A DNA stretch of 64,000 bases, taken from Myotis daubentonii. Its lineage: Eukaryota > Chordata > Mammalia > Chiroptera > Vespertilionidae. The notes beneath the pieces were generated by a model. It saw nothing but the letters and a program-made list of their open reading frames with translations. It was not told where the DNA came from and ran no database searches. The first letter of the stretch is position 1. Each line of letters opens with the position of its first letter. Below are positions 22,974 to 35,773 of this stretch, in pieces. Where the stretch lies: contig NC_081844.1 in NCBI RefSeq assembly GCF_963259705.1, positions 9,843,715 through 9,907,714 on the forward strand, in the 5' to 3' direction. Made by a program: the position numbers and the translations under genes.

Positions 22974-24812
22974 ACTGTAAACATAAACAGTATTCTCCAC
23001 ATTTCAAATCATTATACACAAGTTCTGAGCTCTATAAACAGGAATTCTTAAAGTTCCGGAGAGGTTAATATTATCAGAATTCTCGTCATTTCAAAGTTTC
23101 TACCTGTAATCTCGGGAATTGAACTCGGCTTTAAATGTAGTTAGATTCTATTTACTTGTTTTTTAACTGTTTGTTACACGTTCATATTCATTTCCTGGAA
23201 AGAATACTGTGTATTTTAAGAGTTTTAACACATTCTCACAGTTTCCTTAGAATTATATACTAGAACCTTGAGGATATAAACTGTCTCAGTCATAAAAAGC
23301 CATGGCGACTCAGGATCAACTGTAAACATAAACAGTGTTCTCGTCATTTCAAATCATTATACACTAGTTCTTAGCTCTATAAACAGGAATTCTTAAAGTT
23401 TGAAATGACATTTTAGTGAAAACGCCACTTAAAATAGCCTGAGTTGTTAATATTATCAGAATTGCCGTCATTTCAGAGCTTTCCACCACTAATCTCGGTT
23501 ATTGAACTCGGCGTTAAATGTAGTTAGATTCTATTTACTTGTGTTTCAACTGTTTGTTACACGTTCATATTCATTTCCTGGAAAGAAAATTGTGTATTTT
23601 AAGAGTTTTAACACATTTTGACAGTTTCCTGAGAAGTATGTACTAGAACCTTCAGGATATAAACTGTTTCAGTCAAAAAAGGCCACGGCAACTCAGAATC
23701 AACTGTAAACATAAACAGTATCCTCCTCATTTCAAATCATTATACACAAGTTCTGAGCTCTATAAACAGGAATTCTTAAAGTTTGAAATGACATTTTAGT
23801 TAAAACGCCACTTAAAAGAGCCTGAGTTGTTAATATTATCAGAATTGCCGTCATTTCAGAGCTTTCCACCTCTCATCTCGGTAACTGAACTGGGCCTTAA
23901 ATGTAGTTAGATTCTATTTACTTGTGTTTCAACTGTTTGTTACACGTTCATATTCATTTCCTGGAAAGAAAATTGTGTATTTTAAGAGTTTTAACACATT
24001 TTGACAGTTTCCTGAGAAGTATATACTAGAACCTTCAGGATATAAACTGTTTCAGTCAAAAAACGCCACGGCAACTCAGAATCAACTGTAAACATAAACA
24101 GTAATCTCCACATTTCAAATCATTATACACAAGTTCTGAGCTCTATAAACAGGAATTCTTAAAGTTCCGGAGATGTTAATATTATCAGAATTCTCGTCAT
24201 TTCAAAGTTTATACCTGTAATCTCGGGAATTGAACTCGGCTTTAAATGTACTTAGATTCTATTTACTTGTGTTTTAACTGTTTGTTACACGTTCATATTC
24301 ATTTCCTGGAAAGAAAACTGAGTATTTTAAGAGTTTTAACACATTCTCACAGTTTCCTTAGAATTATATAATAGAACCTTGAGGATATAAACTGTCTCAG
24401 TCAAAAAAAGCCGTGGCAACTCAGGATCAACTGTAAACATAAACAGTATTCTCCTCATTTCAAATCATTATACACAAGTACTGAGCTCTATAAACAGGAA
24501 TTCGTAAAGTTTGAAATGACATTTTAGTTAAAACGCCACTTAAAATAGCCTGAGTTGTTAATATTATCAGAATTGCCGACATTTCAGAGTTTTCGATCTG
24601 TAATCTTGGTAACTGAACTCGGCCTTAAATGAAGTTAGATTCTATTTACTTGTGTTTCAACTGTTTGTTACACGTTCATATTCATTTCCTGGAAAGAAAA
24701 TTGTGTATTTTAAGAGTTTTAACACATTTTGACAGTTTCCTGAGAAGTATATACTAGAACCTTCAGGATATAAACTGTTTCAGTCAAAAAACGCCACGGT
24801 AACTCAGAATCA
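22974..24812 (+). repeat. 5-monomer core unit derived from the 7-monomer unit
   Basis: Monomers start at 22974 (A3), 23319 (B4), 23702 (B5/B3), 24085 (A1) and 24430 (B1). It keeps CAGTAATCTCC and CACGGTAACTC of the 7-monomer units but lacks their final A-B1 dimer. The following monomer (24813) begins like the dimer's A (TTCCTACC) and ends like A3, so the 728-bp loss was an exchange within an A monomer that kept phase. Confidence 0.9.
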
Positions 24813-26651
24813 ACTGTAAACATAAACAGTATTCTCCACATTTCAAATCATTATACACAAGTTCTGAGCTCTATAAACAGGAATTCTTAAAGTTCCGGAG
24901 AGGTTAATATTATCAGAATTCTCGTCATTTCAAAGTTCCTACCTGTAATCTCGGGAATTGAACTCCGCTTTAAATGTAGTTAGATTCTATTTACTTGTTT
25001 TTTAACTGTTTGTTACACGTTCGTATTCATTTCCTGGAAAGAATACTGTGTATTTTAAGAGTTTTAACACATTCTCACAGTTTCCTTAGAATTATATACT
25101 AGAACCTTGAGGATATAAACTGTCTCAGTCATAAAAAGCCATGGCGACTCAGGATCAACTGTAAACATAAACAGTGTTCTCGTCATTTCAAATCATTATA
25201 CACTAGTTCTTAGCTCTATAAACAGGAATTCTTAAAGTTTGAAATGACATTTTAGTGAAAACGCCACTTAAAATAGCCTGAGTTGTTAATATTATCAGAA
25301 TTGCCGTCATTTCAGAGCTTTCCACCACTAATCTCGGTTATTGAACTCGGCGTTAAATGTAGTTAGATTCTATTTACTTGTGTTTCAACTGTTTGTTACA
25401 CGTTCATATTCATTTCCTGGAAAGAAAATTGTGTATTTTAAGAGTTTTAACACATTTTGACAGTTTCCTGAGAAGTATGTACTAGAACCTTCAGGATATA
25501 AACTGTTTCAGTCAAAAAAGGCCACGGCAACTCAGAATCAACTGTAAACATAAACAGTATCCTCCTCATTTCAAATCATTATACACAAGTTCTGAGCTCT
25601 ATAAACAGGAATTCTTAAAGTTTGAAATGACATTTTAGTTAAAACGTCACTTAAAAGAGCCTGAGTTGTTAATATTATCAGAATTGCCGTCATTTCAGAG
25701 CTTTCCACCTCTCATCTCGGTAACTGAACTGGGCCTTAAATGTAGTTAGATTCTATTTACTTGTGTTTCAACTGTTTGTTACACATTCATATTCATTTCC
25801 TGGAAAGAAAATTGTGTATTTTAAGAGTTTTAACACATTTTGACAGTTTCCTGAGAAGTATATACTAGAACCTTCAGGATATAAACTGTTTCAGTCAAAA
25901 AACGCCACGGCAACTCAGAATCAACTGTAAACATAAACAGTATTCTCCACATTTCAAATCATTATACACAAGTTCTGAGCTCTATAAACAGGAATTCTTA
26001 AAGTTCCGGAGATGTTAATATTATCAGAATTCTCGTCATTTCAAAGTTCCTACCTGTAATCTCGGGAATTGAACTCGGCTTTAAATGTAGTTAGATTCTA
26101 TTTACTTGTTTTTTAACTGTTTGTTACACGTTCATATTCATTTCCTGGAAAGAAAACTGAGTATTTTAAGAGTTTTAACACATTCTCACAGTTTCCTTAG
26201 AATTATATACTAGAACCTTGAGGATATAAACTGTCTCAGTCAAAAAAAGCCGTGGCAACTCAGGATCAACTGTAAACATAAACAGTATTCTCCTCATTTC
26301 AAATCATTATACACAAGTACTGAGCTCTATAAACAGGAATTCGTAAAGTTTGAAATGACATTTTAGTTAAAACGCCACTTAAAATAGCCTGAGTTGTTAA
26401 TTATATCAGAATTGCCGACATTTCAGAGTTTTCGATCTGTAATCTTGGTAACTGAACTCGGCCTTAAATGAAGTTAGATTCTATTTACTTGTGTTTCAAC
26501 TGTTTGTTACACGTTCATATTCATTTCCTGGAAAGAAAATTGTGTATTTTAAGAGTTTTAACACATTTTGACAGTTTCCTGAGAAGTATATACTAGAACC
26601 TTCAGGATATAAACTGTTTCAGTCAAAAAACGCCACGGCAACTCAGAATCA
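24813..26651 (+). repeat. 5-monomer core unit with hybrid A monomers
   Basis: Monomers start at 24813 (A3 hybrid), 25158 (B4), 25541 (B5/B3), 25924 (A hybrid) and 26269 (B1, TTAATTATATCAG). In the 7-monomer unit the same B1 variant occupies position seven. Here the A at 25924 starts like the A after B5 (GAGATGTT) and continues like the A before that B1 (TTCCTACC, GTAGTTAG, TGTTTTTTAAC), so one A-B dimer was lost inside this monomer. Private changes: AACTCCGC and TTCGTATTC at 24813, AAACGTCAC at 25541. Confidence 0.9.
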
Positions 26652-28836
26652 ACTGTAAACATAAACAGTATTCTCCACATTTCAAATCATTATACACAAG
26701 TTCTGAGCTCTATAAACAGGAATTCTTAAAGTTCCGGAGAGGTTAATATTATCAGAATTCTCGTCATTTCAAAGTTCCTACCTATAATCTCGGGAATTGA
26801 ACTCGGCTTTAAATGTAGTTAGATTCTATTTACTTGTTTTTTAACTGTTTGTTACACGTTCATATTCATTTCCTGGAAAGAATACTGTGTATTTTAAGAG
26901 TTTTAACACATTCTCACAGTTTCCTTAGAATTATATACTAGAACCTTGAGGATATAAACTGTCTCAGTCAAAAAAATCCAGGGCGACTCAGGATCAACTG
27001 TAAACATAAACAGTGTTCTCGTCATTTCAAATCATTATACACTAGTTCTTAGCTCTATAAACAGGAATTCTTAAAGTTTGAAATGACATTTTAGTGAAAA
27101 CGCCACTTAAAATAGCCTGAGTTGTTAATATTATCAGAATTGCCGTCATTTCAGAGCTTTCGACCTGTAATCTCGGTAACTGAACTCGGCCTTAAATGAA
27201 GTTAGATTCTATTTACTTGTGTTTCAACTGTTTGTTACACGTTCATATTCATTTCCTGGAAAGAAAATTGTGTATTTTAAGAGTTTTAACAAATTTTGAC
27301 AGTTTCCTGAGAAGTATATACTAGAACCTTCAGGATATAAACTGTTTCAGTCAAAAAACGCCACGGCAACTCAGAATCAACTGTAAACATAAACAGTATT
27401 CTCCACATTTCAAATCATTATACACAAGTTCTGAGCTCTATAAACAGGAATTCTTAAAGTTCCGGAGATGTTAATATTATCAGAATTCTCGTCATTTCAA
27501 AGTTTCTACCTGTAATCTCGGGAATTGAACTCGGCTTTAAATGTAGTTAGATTCTATTTACTTGTGTTTTAACTGTTTGTTACACGTTCATATTCATTTC
27601 CTGGAAAGAAAACTGAGTATTTTAAGAGTTTTAACACATTCTCACAGTTTCCTTAGAATTATATACTAGAACCTTGAGGATATAAACTGTCTCAGTCAAA
27701 AAAAGCCGTGGCAACTCAGGATCAACTGTAAACATAAACAGTATTCTCCTCATTTCAAATCATTATACACAAGTACTGAGCTCTATAAACAGGAATTCTT
27801 AAAGTTTGAAATGACATTTTAGTTAAAACGCCACTTAAAAGAGCCTGAGTTGTTAATATTATCAGAATTGCCGTCATTTCAGAGCTTTCCACCTCTCATC
27901 TCGGTAACTGAACTGGGCCTTAAATGTAGTTAGATTCTATTTACTTGTGTTTCAACTGTTTGTTACACGTTCATATTCATTTCCTGGAAAGAGAATTGTG
28001 TATTTTTAGAGTTTTAACACATTTTGACAGTTTCCTGAGAAGTATATACTAGAACTTTCAGGATATAAACTGTTTCAGTCAAAAAACGCCACGGCAACTC
28101 AGGTTCACGTGTAAACGTAAACAGTATTCTCCACATTTCAAGTCATTATACACAAATTCTGAGCTCTATAAACAGGAATTCTTAAAGTTCCAGAGAGGTT
28201 AATATTATCAGAATTCTCGTCATTTCAAAGTTTATACCTGTAATCTCGGGAATTGAACTTGGCTTTAAATGTAGTTAGATTCTATTTACTTGTTTTTTTA
28301 ACTGTTTGTTACACGTTCATATTCATTTCCTGGAAAGAATACTGTGTATTTTAAGAGTTTTAACACATTCTCACAGTTTCCTTAGAATTATATAATAGAA
28401 CCTTGAGGATATAAACTGTCTCAGTCAAAAAAAGCCGTGGCAACTCAGGATCAACTGTAAACATAAACAGTATTTTCCTCATTTCAAATCATTATACACA
28501 AGTACTGAGCTCTATAAACAGGAATTCATAAAGTTTGAAATGACATTTTAGTTAAAACGCCACTTAAAATAGCCTGAGTTGTTAATATTATCAGAATTGC
28601 CGTCATTTCAGAGCTTTCCACCTCTCATCTCGGTTACTGAACTGGGCCTTAAATGTAGTTAGATTCTATTTACTTGTGTTTCAACTGTTTGTTACACGTT
28701 CATATTCATTTCCTGGAAAGAAAATTGTGTATTTTAAGAGTTTTAACACATTTTGACAGTTTCCTGAGAAGTATATACTAGAACCTTCAGGATATAAACT
28801 GTTTCAGTCAAAAAACGCCACGGCAACTCAGAATCA
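26652..28836 (+). repeat. 6-monomer block A2-B2-A1-B3-A(long)-B (2,185 bp)
   Basis: Monomers start at 26652 (A2, CTACCTATAATC), 26997 (B2), 27380 (A1), 27725 (B3), 28108 (A-long, 346 bp) and 28454 (B with TATTTTCCTC, GAATTCATAAAG and CGGTTACTG). The B3 ends with CACGTG and the A-long reads GTGTAAACGTAAAC, ACACAAATTCTG, TTCCAGAGAGG and CTTGGC, a distinct variant set. The first four of these subtypes recur at 29565-31020. The last two recur at 35045-35773, 6,937 bp away, which defines the duplication that follows. The A2 here ends AAATCCAGGGCG where the later copies have AAAGCCAGGGCG. Confidence 0.9.
28108..28453 (+). repeat. A-long monomer (346 bp), first copy
   Basis: An A monomer with one extra T in the T-run (CTTGTTTTTTTAACTG). 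Copies of this variant set lie at 31021-31366, 35045-35390 and 37958-38303. The copies at 31021 and 37958 also share TTCCTGTAAAG, which breaks the TTCNNNGAA palindrome, and TATACTAG in place of TATAATAG. Two other 346-bp A monomers at 52174-52519 and 61639-61984 have their extra T in a different context (TGTGTTTTTAACTG) and are a separate event. Confidence 0.9.
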
Positions 28837-31800
28837 ACTGTAAACATAAACAGTATTCTCCACATTTCAAATCATTATACACAAGTTCTGAGCTCTATAA
28901 ACAGGAATTCTTAAAGTTCCGGAGATGTTAATATTATCAGAATTCTCGTCATTTCAAAGTTCCTACCTGTAATCTCGGGAATTGAACTCGGCTTTAAATG
29001 TAGTTAGATTCTATTTACTTGTTTTTTAACTGTTTGTTACACGTTCATATTCATTTCCTGGAAAGAAAACTGAGTATTTTAAGAGTTTTAACACATTCTC
29101 ACAGTTTCCTTAGAATTATATACTAGAACCTTGAGGATATAAACTGTCTCAGTCAAAAAAAGCCGTGGCAACTCAGGATCAACTGTAAACATAAACAGTA
29201 TTCTCCTCATTTCAAATCATTATACACAAGTACTGAGCTCTATAAACAGGAATTCGTAAAGTTTGAAATGACATTTTAGTTAAAACGCCACTTAAAATAG
29301 CCTGAGTTGTTAATTATATCAGAATTGCCGACATTTCAGAGTTTTCGATCTGTAATCTTGGTAACTGAACTCGGCCTTAAATGAAGTTAGATTCTATTTA
29401 CTTGTGTTTCAACTGTTTGTTACACGTTCATATTCATTTCCTGGAAAGAAAATTGTGTATTTTAAGAGTTTTAACACATTTTGACAGTTTCCTGAGAAGT
29501 ATATACTAGAACCTTCAGGATATAAACTGTTTCAGTCAAAAAACGCCACGGCAACTCAGAATCAACTGTAAACATAAACAGTATTCTCCACATTTCAAAT
29601 CATTATACACAAGTTCTGAGCTCTATAAACAGGAATTCTTAAAGTTCCGGAGAGGTTAATATTATCAGAATTCTCGTCATTTCAAAGTTCCTACCTATAA
29701 TCTCGGGAATTGAACTCGGCTTTAAATGTAGTTAGATTCTATTTACTTGTTTTTTAACTGTTTGTTACACGTTCATATTCATTTCCTGGAAAGAATACTG
29801 TGTATTTTAAGAGTTTTAACACATTCTCACAGTTTCCTTAGAATTATATACTAGAACCTTGAGGATATAAACTGTCTCAGTCAAAAAAAGCCAGGGCGAC
29901 TCAGGATCAACTGTAAACATAAACAGTGTTCTCGTCATTTCAAATCATTATACACTAGTTCTTAGCTCTATAAACAGGAATTCTTAAAGTTTGAAATGAC
30001 ATTTTAGTTAAAACGCCACTTAAAATAGCCTGAGTTGTTAATATTATCAGAATTGCCGTCATTTCAGAGCTTTCGACCTGTAATCTCGGTAACTGAACTC
30101 GGCCTTAAATGAAGTTAGATTCTATTTACTTGTGTTTCAACTGTTTGTTACACGTTCATATTCATTTCCTGGAAAGAAAATTGTGTATTTTAAGAGTTTT
30201 AACACATTTTGACAGTTTCCTGAGAAGTATATACTAGAACCTTCAGGATATAAACTGTTTCAGTCAAAAAACGCCACGGCAACTCAGAATCAACTGTAAA
30301 CATAAACAGTATTCTCCACATTTCAAATCATTATACACAAGTTCTGAGCTCTATAAACAGGAATTCTTAAAGTTCCGGAGATGTTAATATTATCAGAATT
30401 CTCGTCATTTCAAAGTTTCTACCTGTAATCTCGGGAATTGAACTCGGCTTTAAATGTAGTTAGATTCTATTTACTTGTGTTTTAACTGTTTGTTACACGT
30501 TCATATTCATTTCCTGGAAAGAAAACTGAGTATTTTAAGAGTTTTAACACATTCTCACAGTTTCCTTAGAATTATATACTAGAACCTTGAGGATATAAAC
30601 TGTCTCAGTCAAAAAAAGCCGTGGCAACTCAGGATCAACTGTAAACATAAACAGTATTCTCCTCATTTCAAATCATTATACACAAGTACTGAGCTCTATA
30701 AACAGGAATTCTTAAAGTTTGAAATGACATTTTAGTTAAAACGCCACTTAAAAGAGCCTGAGTTGTTAATATTATCAGAATTGCCGTCATTTCAGAGCTT
30801 TCCACCTCTCATCTCGGTAACTGAACTGGGCCTTAAATGTAGTTAGATTCTATTTACTTGTGTTTCAACTGTTTGTTACACGTTCATATTCATTTCCTGG
30901 AAAGAGAATTGTGTATTTTTAGAGTTTTAACACATTTTGACAGTTTCCTGAGAAGTATATACTAGAACTTTCAGGATATAAACTGTTTCAGTCAAAAAAC
31001 GCCACGGCAACTCAGGTTCACGTGTAAACGTAAACAGTATTCTCCACATTTCAAGTCATTATACACAAATTCTGAGCTCTATAAACAGGAATTCTTAAAG
31101 TTCCAGAGAGGTTAATATTATCAGAATTCTCGTCATTTCAAAGTTTATACCTGTAATCTCGGGAATTGAACTTGGCTTTAAATGTAGTTAGATTCTATTT
31201 ACTTGTTTTTTTAACTGTTTGTTACACGTTCATATTCATTTCCTGTAAAGAATACTGTGTATTTTAAGAGTTTTAACACATTCTCACAGTTTCCTTAGAA
31301 TTATATACTAGAACCTTGAGGATATAAACTGTCTCAGTCAAAAAAAGCCGTGGCAACTCAGGATCAACTGTAAACATAAACAGTATTTTCCTCATTTCAA
31401 ATCATTATACACAAGTACTGAGCTCTATAAACAGGAATTCATAAAGTTTGAAATGACATTTTAGTTAAAACGCCACTTAAAATAGCCTGAGTTGTTAATA
31501 TTATCAGAATTGCCGTCATTTCAGAGATTTCCACCACTAATCTCGGTTATTGAACTCGGCGTTAAATGTAGTTAGATTCTATTTACTTGTGTTTCAACTG
31601 TTTGTTACACGTTCATATTCATTTCCTGGAAAGAAAATTGTGTATTTTAAGAGTTTTAACACATTTTGACAGTTTCCTGAGAAGTATGTACTAGAACCTT
31701 CAGGATATAAACTGTTTCAGTCAAAAAAGGCCACGGCAACTCAGAATCAACTGTAAACATAAACAGTATCCTCCTCATTTCAAATCATTATACACAAGTT

Positions 31801-34800
31801 CTGAGCTATATAAACAGGAATTCTTAAAGTTTGAAATGACATTTTAGTTAAAACGCCACTTAAAAGAGCCTGAGTTGTTAATATTATCAGAATTGCCGTC
31901 ATTTCAGAGCTTTCCACCTCTCATCTCGGTAACTGAACTGGGCCTTAAATGTAGTTAGATTCTATTTACTTGTGTTTCAACTGTTTGTTACACGTTCATA
32001 TTCATTTCCTGGAAAGAAAATTGTGTATTTTAAGAGTTTTAACACATTTTGACAGTTTCCTGAGAAGTATATACTAGAACCTTCAGGATATAAACTGTTT
32101 CAGTCAAAAAACGCCACGGCAACTCAGAATCAACTGTAAACATAAACAGTATTCTCCACATTTCAAATCATTATACACAAGTTCTGAGCTCTATAAACAG
32201 GAATTCTTAAAGTTCCGGAGATGTTAATATTATCAGAATTCTCGTCATTTCAAAGTTTCTACCTGTAATCTCGGGAATTGAACTCGGCTTTAAATGTACT
32301 TAGATTCTATTTACTTGTTTTTTAACTGTTTGTTACACGTTCATATTCATTTCCTGGAAAGAAAACTGAGTATTTTAAGAGTTTTAACACATTCTCACAG
32401 TTTCCTTAGAATTATATACTAGAACCTTGAGGATATAAACTGTCTCAGTCAAAAAAAGCCGTGGCAACTCAGGATCAACTGTAAACATAAACAGTATTCT
32501 CCTCATTTCAAATCATTATACACAAGTACTGAGCTCTATAAACAGGAATTCTTAATGTTTGAAATGACATTGCAGTTAAAACGCCACTTAAAATAGCCTG
32601 AGTTGTTAATATTATCAGAATTGCCGTCATTTCAGAGCTTTTGACCTGTAATCTCGGTAACTGAACTCGGCCTTAAATGAAGTTAGATTCTATTTACTTG
32701 TGTTTCAACTGTTTGTTACACGTTCATATTCATTTCCTGGAAAGAAAATTGTGTATTTTAAGAGTTTTAACACATTTTGACAGTTTCCTGAGAAGTATAT
32801 ACTAGAACCTTCAGGATATAAACTGTTTCAGTCAAAAAACGCCACGGCAACTCAGAATCAACTGTAAACATAAACAGTATTCTCCACATTTCAAATAATT
32901 ATACACAAGTTCTGAGCTCTATAAACAGGAATTCTTAAAGTTCCGGAGAGGTTAATATTATCAGAATTCTCGTCATTTCAAAGTTCCTACCTGTAATCTC
33001 GGGAATTGAACTCGGCTTTAAATGTAGTTAGATTCTATTTACTTGTTTTTTAACTGTTTGTTACAAGTTCATATTCATTTCCTGGAAAGAATACTGTGTA
33101 TTTTAAGAGTTTTAACACATTCTCACAGTTTCCTTAGAATTATATACTAGAACCTTGAGGATATAAACTGTCTCAGTCAAAAAAAGCCAGGGCGACTCAG
33201 GATCAACTGTAAACATAAACAGTGTTCTCGTCATTTCAAATCATTATACACTAGTTCTTAGCTCTATAAACAGGAATTCTTAAAGTTTGAAATGACATTT
33301 TAGTGAAAACGCCACTTAAAATAGCCTGAGTTGTTAATATTATCAGAATTGCCGTCATTTCAGAGCTTTCGACCTGTAATCTCGGTAACTGAACTCGGCC
33401 TTAAATGAAGTTAGATTCTATTTACTTGTGTTTCAACTGTTTGTTACACGTTCATATTCATTTCCTGGAAAGAAAATTGTGTATTTTAAGAGTTTTAACA
33501 CATTTTGACAGTTTCCTGAGAAGTATATACTAGAACCTTCAGGATATAAACTGTTTCAGTCAAAAAACGCCACGGCAACTCAGAATCAACTGTAAACATA
33601 AACAGTATTCTCCACATTTCAAATCATTATACACAAGTTCTGAGCTCTATAAACAGGAATTCTTAAAGTTCCGGAGATGTTAATATTATCAGAATTCTCG
33701 TCATTTCAAAGTTTCTACCTCTAATCTCGGGAATTGAACTCGGCTTTAAATGTACTTAGATTCTATTTACTTGTGTTTTAACTGTTTGTTACACGTTCAT
33801 ATTCATTTCCTGGAAAGAAAACTGAGTATTTTAAGAGTTTTAACACATTCTCACAGTTTCCTTAGAATTATATACTAGAACCTTGAGGATATAAACTGTC
33901 TCAGTCAAAAAAAGCCGTGGCAACTCAGGATCAACTGTAAACATAAACAGTATTCTCCTCATTTCAAATCATTATACACAAGTACTGAGCTCTATAAACA
34001 GGAATTCGTAAAGTTTGAAATGACATTTTAGTTAAAACGCCACTTAAAATAGCCTGAGTTGTTAATATTATCAGAATTGCCGACATTTCAGAGTTTTCGA
34101 TCTGTAATCTTGGTAACTGAACTCGGCCTTAAATGAAGTTAGATTCTATTTACTTGTGTTTCAACTGTTTGTTACACGTTCATATTCATTTCCTGGAAAG
34201 AAAATTGTGTATTTTAAGAGTTTTAACACATTTTGACAGTTTCCTGAGAAGTATATACTAGAACCTTCAGGATATAAACTGTTTCAGTCAAAAAACGCCA
34301 CGGCAACTCAGAATCAACTGTAAACATAAACAGTATTCTCCACATTTCAAATCATTATACACAAGTTCTGAGCTCTATAAACAGGAATTCTTAAAGTTCC
34401 GGAGAGGTTAATATTATCAGAATTCTCGTCATTTCAAAGTTCCTACCTGTAATCTCGGGAATTGAACTCGGCTTTAAATGTAGTTAGATTCTATTTACTT
34501 GTTTTTTAACTGTTTGTTACAGGTTCATATTCATTTCCTGGAAAGAATACTGTGTATTTTAAGAGTTTTAACACATTCTCACAGTTTCCTTAGAATTATA
34601 TACTAGAACCTTGAGGATATAAACTGTCTCAGTCAAAAAAAGCCAGGGCGACTCAGGATCAACTGTAAACATAAACAGTGTTCTCGTCATTTCAAATCAT
34701 TATACACTAGTTCTTAGCTCTATAAACAGGAATTCTTAAAGTTTGAAATGACATTTTAGTGAAAACGCCACTTAAAATAGCCTGAGTTGTTAATATTATC

Positions 34801-35773
34801 AGAATTGCCGTCATTTCAGAGCTTTCGACCTGTAATCTCGGTAACTGAACTCGGCCTTAAATGAAGTTAGATTCTATTTACTTGTGTTTCAACTGTTTGT
34901 TACACGTTCATATTCATTTCCTGGAAAGAAAATTGTGTATTTTAAGAGTTTTAACACATTTTGACAGTTTCCTGAGAAGTATATACTAGAACTTTCAGGA
35001 TATAAACTGTTTCAGTCAAAAAACGCCACGGCAACTCAGGTTCACGTGTAAACGTAAACAGTATTCTCCACATTTCAAGTCATTATACACAAATTCTGAG
35101 CTCTATAAACAGGAATTCTTAAAGTTCCAGAGAGGTTAATATTATCAGAATTCTCGTCATTTCAAAGTTTATACCTGTAATCTCGGGAATTGAACTTGGC
35201 TTTAAATGTAGTTAGATTCTATTTACTTGTTTTTTTAACTGTTTGTTACACGTTCATATTCATTTCCTGGAAAGAATACTGTGTATTTTAAGAGTTTTAA
35301 CACATTCTCACAGTTTCCTTAGAATTATATAATAGAACCTTGAGGATATAAACTGTCTCAGTCAAAAAAAGCCGTGGCAACTCAGGATCAACTGTAAACA
35401 TAAACAGTATTTTCCTCATTTCAAATCATTATACACAAGTACTGAGCTCTATAAACAGGAATTCATAAAGTTTGAAATGACATTTTAGTTAAAACGCCAC
35501 TTAAAATAGCCTGAGTTGTTAATATTATCAGAATTGCCGTCATTTCAGAGCTTTCCACCTCTCATCTCGGTTACTGAACTGGGCCTTAAATGTAGTTAGA
35601 TTCTATTTACTTGTGTTTCAACTGTTTGTTACACGTTCATATTCATTTCCTGGAAAGAAAATTGTGTATTTTAAGAGTTTTAACACATTTTGACAGTTTC
35701 CTGAGAAGTATATACTAGAACCTTCAGGATATAAACTGTTTCAGTCAAAAAACGCCACGGCAACTCAGAATCA
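28837..35773 (+). repeat. 19-monomer unit (6,937 bp), copy 1
   Basis: Monomers start at 28837 A, 29182 B1, 29565 A2, 29910 B2, 30293 A1, 30638 B3, 31021 A-long, 31367 B hybrid, 31750 B5/B3, 32133 A, 32478 B, 32861 A2, 33206 B2, 33589 A1, 33934 B1, 34317 A2, 34662 B2/B3 hybrid, 35045 A-long and 35391 B. Sum 6,937 bp. Private markers repeated in copy 2 include GAGATTTCC (31367), GCTATATAAAC (31750), TTAATGTTTG and CTTTTGACC (32478), CAAATAATTATA and ACAAGTTC (32861), CTACCTCTAATC (33589) and ACAGGTTC (34317). Monomers 31367 and 31750 are B-B neighbours related to the B4-B5 pair further left. Confidence 0.92.
34662..35044 (+). repeat. B2/B3 hybrid monomer at the duplication junction
   Basis: The 5' part is B2 (GTGTTCTCG, CTAGTTCTTAG, GTGAAAAC, CGACCTG) and the 3' end is B3 (AACTTTCAGG, GGTTCACGTG), followed by an A-long as at 28108. 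The last B2-specific base I can place is 34944 (TATTTTAAG, where B3 has TATTTTTAG) and the first B3-specific base is 34993 (ACTTTC). The 48 bp between them are the same in both parents. The pure B2 that corresponds in copy 2 is at 41599 and the B3 parent is at 27725. Confidence 0.88.
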
